5,812 bases of DNA from Planctomycetaceae bacterium (lineage in GTDB: Bacteria; Planctomycetota; Planctomycetia; Pirellulales; UBA1268): contig CANGIH010000186.1 of assembly GCA_947453875.1 (NCBI GenBank), positions 1 to 5,812 of the forward strand. Reading direction: 5' to 3'. The position numbers were made by a program, and so were the translations under genes. The notes under the pieces were generated by a model, which made no database searches, had not been told where the DNA came from, and was given only the letters and a program-made list of their open reading frames with translations. Position 1 is the first letter of the stretch, and every line of letters starts with the position of its first letter. Below, piece by piece: positions 1 through 3,683 of the stretch.

Positions 1-104
1 AAACCGAAGGCATACTAGATTCGAGAGGGGGGAGGGCAGCTTCTCCGGCAGCCCGGTGTTCCGCCCCTCGAATCCTCCTCGCACCGGCTTCTTTGGCCCT
101 ACCA
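1..104. repeat. Direct repeat, copy A (leader-like segment)
   Basis: This copy starts with AAACCGAAGGCATACT (1-16), which recurs exactly at 164-179. It ends with the block TCCTCC-N5-CCGGCTTCTTT (73-94), which recurs at 235-256. The two shared blocks are offset by 163 and 162 bp, so they keep almost the same internal spacing, while the sequence between them has diverged. In copy B the same arrangement sits directly upstream of the Gly/Met-rich gene. Copy A has no convincing coding sequence after it. The simplest reading is a duplicated promoter/leader segment. The unit may extend left of the window. Confidence 0.6.
18..74. other. Imperfect inverted repeat / possible stem-loop
   Basis: GATTCGAG (18-25) is exactly complementary to CTCGAATC (67-74). 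With A26 bulged, GGG (27-29) pairs further with CCC (64-66), giving about 11 bp closing a loop of roughly 34 nt. That loop has its own short pairings (GGGC 34-37 with GCCC 51-54). It lies inside copy A of the direct repeat and has no counterpart in copy B. No T-run follows, so it is not a standard intrinsic terminator. It could be a terminator-like or processing structure at the end of a gene lying left of the window. Confidence 0.3.
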
Positions 105-163
105 CCGGCACGATCACCCCGTTCGGCAATCCCGGGGCAGACGCTGTGGTTTTCCCCGGTCGG

Positions 164-265
164 AAACCGAAGGCATACTGGAAGTGGAGGGCTGGCGGTC
201 GCGATCGCGGCCGGCCGGCGTCGTTGCCTCCATCTCCTCCACGCTCCGGCTTCTTTCTGGCACCA
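164..265. repeat. Direct repeat, copy B (upstream of Gly/Met-rich gene)
   Basis: This is the second copy of the duplicated segment: AAACCGAAGGCATACT at 164-179 and TCCTCC-N5-CCGGCTTCTTT at 235-256. It ends a few bases before the Shine-Dalgarno-like AAGGGG and the ATG at 278. The exact 16-mer contains CATACT (174-179), a 4/6 match to a sigma-70 -10 element, but no good -35 lies upstream. It may therefore be part of a promoter of another class or another kind of site. The middle part (about 201-220) is GC-rich and self-complementary around GCGATCGC and GGCCGGCC. Confidence 0.6.
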
Positions 266-270
266 AGGGG
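265..270 (+). promoter_or_regulatory. Ribosome binding site deciding the 278 start
   Basis: AAGGGG lies 7 nt before the ATG at 278. It supports starting translation at the signal peptide rather than at the in-frame GTG at 56, which has no Shine-Dalgarno-like sequence before it. Confidence 0.6.
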
Positions 271-277
271 TTTCGCC

Positions 278-1150
278 ATGGCCCGCTCGCTGATCGCTTT
301 TCTCGGCCTGGTCGCGCTGTCGCTCGTCGCTCCGGTGGCGCAGGCTCGCGATGCTGGCACGTCCCGGCCTGCGGTTGGGCAGGCGGCGCCCGACGTGCAC
401 GACCTGCTCGATGCCGAATTGGCGGGGTTGGTGTCGGTGAAATTCATCCCCAACGACTCACGCTCCGCGCAGGTGCTTGTCACGAACAAGTCGAACAAGC
501 CGCTGACATTGAGGATGCCGAATGCCTATGCGGGCGTGCCGGCACTCGGCCAGATGGGCATGGGCGGGATGGGCGGAGGCATGGGCGGGATGGGTGGCGG
601 CATGGGTGGCATGGGTGGAGGCATGGGCGGTCAGGCGATGGGTGGCGGTGGCATGGGTGGAATGGGCGGTGGCATGGGTGGCATGGGCGGTGGCATGGGG
701 GGCGGCATGGGTGGCATGGGAGGTGGCATGGGCATGCCCGGTGGGGCGTTCTCGGTGCCGCCTGAGAAGACCAAAGTCCTCCGTGTCGGAACTGTCTGCC
801 TGGAGCATGGGAAGAAAGAGCCTTCGAGTCGGATGGCCTACAAGCTGGTGGCTCTCGACACCTTTTCCACCGACCCGAAGCTGCAGGCCCTGCTCGAAAA
901 CTTCGGACGTGGTGGGATGTCGCAGAAGGTCGCTCAGGCCGCGACCTGGCACGTCGCCAACGGGCTCTCGTGGGAGCAGTTGGCCAACAAGAAGATCGAT
1001 CGACTTGGTCGTCCTGACGACGCCTGGTTCACGCAGGCCGAACTCCTGATGGCGCACCGGTCGGTTGCCATGGCAGTGGAACAGTCCGCAAAGGCCCCCG
1101 CGACCACCTCGGCCCCGGTGCCGAGCGCGAGTCAGGATCTGGCCCGCTAG
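278..1150 (+). CDS. Exported Gly/Met-rich protein of unknown function
   Basis: The 290-residue product begins with a clear Sec signal peptide: positive MAR, then a hydrophobic core (residues 5-20), then an AQA|R cleavage site after residue 23. Residues about 40-90 look like a beta-rich domain (VSVKFIPNDSRSAQVLVTNK). Residues 91-156 form a low-complexity tract of Gly and 18 Met built on MGGMGGG-type units. Residues 157-245 are conserved-looking again, with VPPEKTKVLRVGTVCLEHGK holding the only cysteine (C174), followed by a helical stretch. The tail is Ala/Pro/Ser-rich. The frame is open upstream to a GTG at 56, but I chose the ATG at 278. It gives the signal peptide, has AAGGGG 7 nt before it, and the upstream part reads as non-coding. 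The overall layout resembles planctomycete hypothetical proteins in which a glycine-rich loop interrupts a beta domain. That is recall, not a search, and the function is unknown. It is secreted or envelope-located and convergent with the DUF1559 gene. Confidence 0.85.
   Translation: MARSLIAFLGLVALSLVAPVAQARDAGTSRPAVGQAAPDVHDLLDAELAGLVSVKFIPNDSRSAQVLVTNKSNKPLTLRMPNAYAGVPALGQMGMGGMGGGMGGMGGGMGGMGGGMGGQAMGGGGMGGMGGGMGGMGGGMGGGMGGMGGGMGMPGGAFSVPPEKTKVLRVGTVCLEHGKKEPSSRMAYKLVALDTFSTDPKLQALLENFGRGGMSQKVAQAATWHVANGLSWEQLANKKIDRLGRPDDAWFTQAELLMAHRSVAMAVEQSAKAPATTSAPVPSASQDLAR
548..745 (+). repeat. In-frame Gly/Met tandem repeat tract
   Basis: This stretch of about 198 bp is built from GGCATGGGTGG-type units, encoding residues 91-156 of the exported protein. 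The dominant period is 21 bp (MGGMGGG), with interruptions at GGQAM and GGGGM. It contains 18 methionines in 66 residues and is strongly G-rich on the coding strand. Tracts like this change length by slippage or recombination in whole codons, so the copy number may vary between strains. The regularity also leaves other frames on both strands open. Those readings (Trp/Ala-rich or His/Thr/Ala-rich) are shadows. Confidence 0.9.
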
Positions 1151-1173
1151 CTGGCAGAGGGAGGCTCTTGAGT

Positions 1174-1191
1174 GACCGTCCGCTAACGGTC
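1174..1191. terminator. Hairpin between convergent genes, possible bidirectional terminator
   Basis: GACCGT (1174-1179) and ACGGTC (1186-1191) form a perfect 6-bp stem around a 6-nt loop. It begins 24 bp after the Gly/Met gene stop and covers the stop codon of the minus-strand DUF1559 gene. The position suits a shared terminator for two converging genes. No T-run follows on either strand, so it is at best a non-canonical terminator. Confidence 0.3.
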
Positions 1192-2223
1192 GTCGGTGGC
1201 CACCTCTCCGCCGGATCTCGTGGCCATCGGCCTCCAGACGGTCGTCGCGATGTCGTCATTGATCGCGCGGACACTTCCGTCGAGCAGGGATGCGTTGACG
1301 AGGCCCGCATGGTGGCTGCGGGCGGTGACTGCCGCGTATGTCGGCGTCGCCGCAACCTTGCCCTCCGGGCTCGAGACGAAGTCCACATCGGCAGGATCGC
1401 CGGTTCCCCGGCCTCCCCGGGGAGGAAATGTCGCCGTGAACCCTGTCTCGTAAACCTTGAAATCAACCCATTCGGTGTGCCCGGTATCCTTGCGGGTGCC
1501 GCCATAGGGGATCAGGTCCGATGGCACTGCGGGGGTGGGAACGCCGGCCGATGACGGGCCGGATGCCGACCCCAGATAAGGCTGGTAGGCGCGAACCTCC
1601 GCGAGTCCCAGCGTGGAGGAAGCACCGTCGAGAATGTCGGCCATTCGCGTGCGGACACCTACCTGGAAGACGCCGTCCCCGGTCGATCCCGTGGACTGCT
1701 GGTAGATGAACCAGGTTCCCTCGTTGACGCCGTAGTTGATCGGATAATGGGTTGCACCCGATGCGGTTGCGGGGAGCCTCGCTCGGTCCTGCGGTTCGCT
1801 GGGGCAGATCCCAAGCGGGAGGCGATATGGGGTGACCGCCGGCTGCTCTGCGTAAGGCCTCGAGAAGTCGATCAGACGCTGAAGCGCATCCTCCTCGACG
1901 AAAGGAAGGAGCCGGGCAAGTGCGCTCCAGTTGCTCTTGGGGAACTCGCCGGCAGCCGGGAGGTAACGGCGGGATGACTCGTGGTTGTGGAGGGACTGGC
2001 TCCACTGCCGGAGGTTGTTCTGGCACTGCATCCGTCGGGCCGCTTCCCGGGTGGCCTGGACGGCCGGAAGGAGCAGCCCGACGAGTGTTCCGATGATCGC
2101 AATCACCACGAGCAACTCGACAAGGGTGAAGCCCTGCCGCGGGCCTGCGGTAGCGGGCGTCGCCCCGATCGCAGCAGGGGCGAGGAGGAGGCCATCCGGC
2201 CGGCTCTTTTTAAATGCAGTCAT
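1183..2223 (-). CDS. DUF1559 pilin-like protein (prepilin motif and H-X9-DG)
   Basis: The 346-residue product is a type II/IV pseudopilin-like protein. The prepilin peptidase motif RQG|FTLVELLVVIAIIG places cleavage after G31, with the conserved Glu at position 5 of the mature protein (E36). It is followed by the single N-terminal hydrophobic helix (residues 32-55) and the family sequence LLPAVQATREAARRMQCQNNLRQ. Near the C-terminus is HAGLVNASLLDG (H305, D315-G316), the H-X9-DG signature of the prepilin-associated domain. Length is normal for the family. The 31-residue leader before cleavage is long: most members have only a few residues there. Its central part is itself mildly hydrophobic. 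No good Shine-Dalgarno sequence precedes the ATG, and no alternative start before GFTLVE looks better. Members are presumed to be inserted in the inner membrane and processed like pilins. Their role is unknown, and most planctomycete genomes carry many copies. It has its own promoter and a Fur-like operator upstream. Confidence 0.95.
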   Translation of the reverse strand: MTAFKKSRPDGLLLAPAAIGATPATAGPRQGFTLVELLVVIAIIGTLVGLLLPAVQATREAARRMQCQNNLRQWSQSLHNHESSRRYLPAAGEFPKSNWSALARLLPFVEEDALQRLIDFSRPYAEQPAVTPYRLPLGICPSEPQDRARLPATASGATHYPINYGVNEGTWFIYQQSTGSTGDGVFQVGVRTRMADILDGASSTLGLAEVRAYQPYLGSASGPSSAGVPTPAVPSDLIPYGGTRKDTGHTEWVDFKVYETGFTATFPPRGGRGTGDPADVDFVSSPEGKVAATPTYAAVTARSHHAGLVNASLLDGSVRAINDDIATTVWRPMATRSGGEVATDDR

Positions 2224-2245
2224 GCGTAAAAGACTCGTTTCTTGG

Positions 2246-2264
2246 GATATTGAGACTCAATATC
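2246..2264. promoter_or_regulatory. Perfect 19-bp palindrome, Fur-box-like operator
   Basis: GATATTGAGACTCAATATC is a perfect 9-1-9 inverted repeat centred on A2255. It has the architecture of the classical Fur box (GATAATGATAATCATTATC) and matches each 9-bp half of it at 7 positions. It lies just downstream of the predicted start of DUF1559 transcription, where a bound repressor would block initiation or early elongation. Calling the regulator Fur is an inference from the pattern; another Fur-family regulator or an unrelated dimeric repressor could bind. As RNA it could also fold into a 7-bp AU-rich stem with a 5-nt loop. Confidence 0.55.
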
Positions 2265-2283
2265 GTTAAGGAGACTCATTATT
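2265..2283. promoter_or_regulatory. Second, degenerate Fur-like box over the -10
   Basis: The core GAGACTCA of the perfect palindrome (2252-2259) recurs at 2271-2278. Centred on A2274, 6 of 9 half-site positions pair in a 9-1-9 arrangement. The centre is 19 bp from the first palindrome, so the two boxes abut. This box covers the predicted -10 at 2278-2283. Two adjoining boxes across -10 and the start site are what would be expected of a tightly repressed promoter. Confidence 0.35.
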
Positions 2284-2305
2284 TCCCTTCCGGCGGGCCT
2301 GTCAA
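2278..2305 (-). promoter_or_regulatory. Sigma-70-type promoter of the DUF1559 gene
   Basis: Read on the minus strand, TTGACA (2305-2300, perfect -35) is followed after 16 bp by AATAAT (2283-2278, 5/6 match to TATAAT). It points at the DUF1559 start at 2223. Transcription would begin near 2271, leaving a leader of roughly 50 nt. It sits in an AT-rich island inside otherwise GC-rich DNA, which makes a chance match less likely. Confidence 0.7.
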
Positions 2306-2549
2306 CCATCTCGATGCCCGACAATCTCTAACAAACCTTCCGGGCCCCGGCTGCGTAGTGGGCCGGGGGCGGAGGCTGTTCTCTATTCGGGCGCGTCAGC
2401 CGGTTGAGGGCTTGCACCGACGTGGCCTGGCCGGAGTTCGTGCCCGGGCGGAGTACGTGCGACCTCCCCGGTTTGCCGGGGGGCGGCGGCCCGTTTGTGA
2501 GGGAGCAATGAGGCCGCCGCAGCCCCTACACAATTGGTGAGTTGTCGGT

Positions 2550-2559
2550 ACAACGTTGT
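2550..2559. promoter_or_regulatory. Palindrome upstream of ABC operon, possible operator
   Basis: ACAACGTTGT is a perfect 10-bp palindrome. It is flanked by CGGT (2546-2549) and ACCG (2561-2564), so the symmetry extends outward with a 1-nt offset. It lies inside the weak candidate promoter about 80 bp before the ATPase start. No known regulator is recognised from the sequence. Confidence 0.25.
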
Positions 2560-2626
2560 GACCGCATTGTTGTGTGGGGGGTTTTCCGGCGGATTGACCC
2601 GCGCGGGGTTCTGGAAACGGCATCAC

Positions 2627-2635
2627 GAGGAAGGG
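2627..2635 (+). promoter_or_regulatory. Ribosome binding site of the ABC ATPase
   Basis: GAGGAAGGG ends 4 nt before the ATG at 2640. The GAGG part (2627-2630) is at 9 nt. It supports 2640 as the start. Confidence 0.6.
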
Positions 2636-2639
2636 TTCC

Positions 2640-3560
2640 ATGGCAGCAGAGTCGCGGGAAAGCGGTCGGGCCCAGGATGGCGACCGGGAAGTGATCGTCG
2701 AGGCCCGCAACCTCGCGAAGACCTACCGGGATTTCTGGGGCCGCAGCAAGAAAGTTGCCCTCAAGCCGCTCGACCTCGAGATCCGCCGCGGCGAGATCTT
2801 CGGCCTCCTCGGGCCCAACGGCTCGGGGAAGACGACGACGATGAAACTCCTCCTCGGTCTGATCTTCCCCACTTCGGGTGAGGCGTTTGTGTTCGGTCGC
2901 GAGGCCACCGACGTCTCCAAGAACGAACGGATCGGCTACCTCCCCGAGGAGTCGTACCTCTACAAGTTCCTCGACGCCGAGGAGACGCTCGACTTTTACG
3001 GACGCCTCTTCGACATGCCGCCGGAAGAGCGGAAGCGCCGCGCCGCCGCACTCATCAAGATGGTCGGGCTGGAACGCGACCGGAAACGGCAACTCAAGGA
3101 GTATTCGAAGGGGATGACGCGGCGCATCGGTGTCGCCCAGGCCCTCATCAACGATCCCGAACTGGTGCTCCTCGACGAGCCCACCAGCGGACTCGATCCG
3201 ATCGGCACTCGGGAGATGAAAGATCTCATCATCGACCTCAAGAAGCGGGGCAAGACGGTGATCATGTCGTCCCACCTTCTCGCTGACGTCGAGGATGTGT
3301 GTGATCGGATCGCCGTCCTCCATCAGGGTGAGCTCAAGGAACTCGGCCGGGTCGAGGATCTTCTCCGCGTCACGGATGTCACGCAGATCCGCGCCAAGGG
3401 GCTCTCTGCGGCGGCCGCCGACGAGATTCGGGACGTGTTGCGGCGGCACGGCGGCCAGGACATCGAGATCGGCAACCCGCGGACAACGCTCGAGGATCTG
3501 TTCCTCGACGTCGTGCGTGACACCGAGGCCCGCCCGGGGCGCCGGGCGCGGCAGGGGTGA
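2640..3560 (+). CDS. ABC transporter ATP-binding protein (ABC-2 type)
   Basis: The 306-residue product is a complete nucleotide-binding subunit. Walker A is GPNGSGKTT (58-66, K64). The Q-loop region is GYLPEES (99-105), with Pro-Glu where many ABC ATPases have Gln. The signature is YSKGMTRRIGVAQAL (155-169). Walker B and the D-loop are LVLLDEPTSGLDP (175-187, catalytic E180). The H-loop is SSH (H212). The YSKGM signature and LPEE loop are usual in the CcmA/NatA-like ABC-2 export group, so the ATPase should be active. About 80 residues follow the core (225-306), including a NPRTTLEDLFLDVV stretch typical of this group and a basic tail. It would bind ATP on the cytoplasmic face and drive the permease encoded 123 bp downstream. 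The substrate is unknown. The first 17 residues are hydrophilic and poorly conserved-looking. The ATG is supported by a good ribosome binding site. Confidence 0.96.
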   Translation: MAAESRESGRAQDGDREVIVEARNLAKTYRDFWGRSKKVALKPLDLEIRRGEIFGLLGPNGSGKTTTMKLLLGLIFPTSGEAFVFGREATDVSKNERIGYLPEESYLYKFLDAEETLDFYGRLFDMPPEERKRRAAALIKMVGLERDRKRQLKEYSKGMTRRIGVAQALINDPELVLLDEPTSGLDPIGTREMKDLIIDLKKRGKTVIMSSHLLADVEDVCDRIAVLHQGELKELGRVEDLLRVTDVTQIRAKGLSAAAADEIRDVLRRHGGQDIEIGNPRTTLEDLFLDVVRDTEARPGRRARQG

Positions 3561-3582
3561 TGGATGCCGGGCGGCCCGTGTT

Positions 3583-3598
3583 GAGGCCGGCCGGCCTC
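3583..3598. other. Perfect 16-bp GC palindrome between ATPase and permease genes
   Basis: GAGGCCGGCCGGCCTC is its own reverse complement. In RNA the stem can extend by a U-G and a U-A pair at its base (3581-3600). It lies 22 bp after the ATPase stop in the 123-bp gap. It has no T-run, so it could stabilise the ATPase message, attenuate read-through into the permease gene or bind a protein. The same gap carries a 10-bp direct repeat, CACGAGAGCG, at 3631-3640 and 3662-3671. No coding sequence is apparent in the gap. Confidence 0.45.
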
Positions 3599-3683
3599 GA
3601 CGCAATGCCGGGATGGACGGCGTGGGAAGACACGAGAGCGAACGACACAGCAGCGAACAGGCACGAGAGCGGGGCAGTGGCAC

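Larger units (their letters stand above)
2306..2639. other. Intergenic region with GC-rich hairpins, no gene seen
   Basis: This stretch lies between the divergent DUF1559 promoter and the ABC operon. Frames that are open here lack a ribosome binding site and read as Arg/Pro/Gly-rich noise. It holds three self-complementary elements. The first is CCCCGGC (2345-2351) with GCCGGGG (2362-2368). The second is CCCCGG (2466-2471), loop TTTG, CCGGGG (2476-2481). The third is the palindrome ACAACGTTGT (2550-2559), flanked by CGGT and ACCG. The first two have no T-run after them. The operon promoter should be here, but the only candidate I find is weak (TTGTCG at 2542-2547, 17 bp, CATTGT at 2565-2570). 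Confidence 0.5.

Noticed and set aside
62..78. CTCGAATCC, resembling the T-loop of a tRNA
   Set aside because: The five bases on each side do not pair to make a T-stem, and no D-arm, anticodon arm or acceptor stem can be found upstream. It is better explained as one arm of the inverted repeat 18-74.
99..105. Missing Q-loop glutamine in the ATPase as a sign of an inactive protein
   Set aside because: LPEE at this place is common in ABC-2-type ATPases. Walker A, signature, Walker B glutamate and H-loop histidine are all present. (Positions given are residues of the protein encoded at 2640-3560.)
56..277. In-frame upstream extension of the Gly/Met gene starting at GTG 56
   Set aside because: It would bury the signal peptide behind 74 Arg/Pro/Gly-rich residues, has no ribosome binding site, and runs through the repeated leader segment. 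ATG 278 with AAGGGG fits much better.
548..745. The G-rich repetitive tract as a CRISPR array or mobile-element repeat
   Set aside because: The units are codon-phased, have no unique spacers and encode a continuous Gly/Met tract within a gene.
458..1057. 199-codon minus-strand open frame opposite the Gly/Met gene
   Set aside because: Its His/Thr/Ala-rich repeat is the mirror of the Gly/Met tract and it has no recognisable domain. The plus strand has a signal peptide and a conserved-looking core.
2246..2264. The 19-bp palindrome as an intrinsic terminator
   Set aside because: The stem is AT-rich, closes on a very short loop, has no T-run, and lies downstream of a promoter rather than at a gene end. 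An operator is the better reading.
2214..2540. 108-codon plus-strand open frame in the intergenic region
   Set aside because: It begins inside the DUF1559 gene, crosses that gene's promoter and operator, lacks a ribosome binding site, and reads as Arg/Gly/Pro-rich noise after the first residues.
2526..3683. 385-codon minus-strand open frame opposite the ATPase gene
   Set aside because: The plus strand encodes all ABC ATPase motifs. The antisense frame is a by-product of biased third codon positions.
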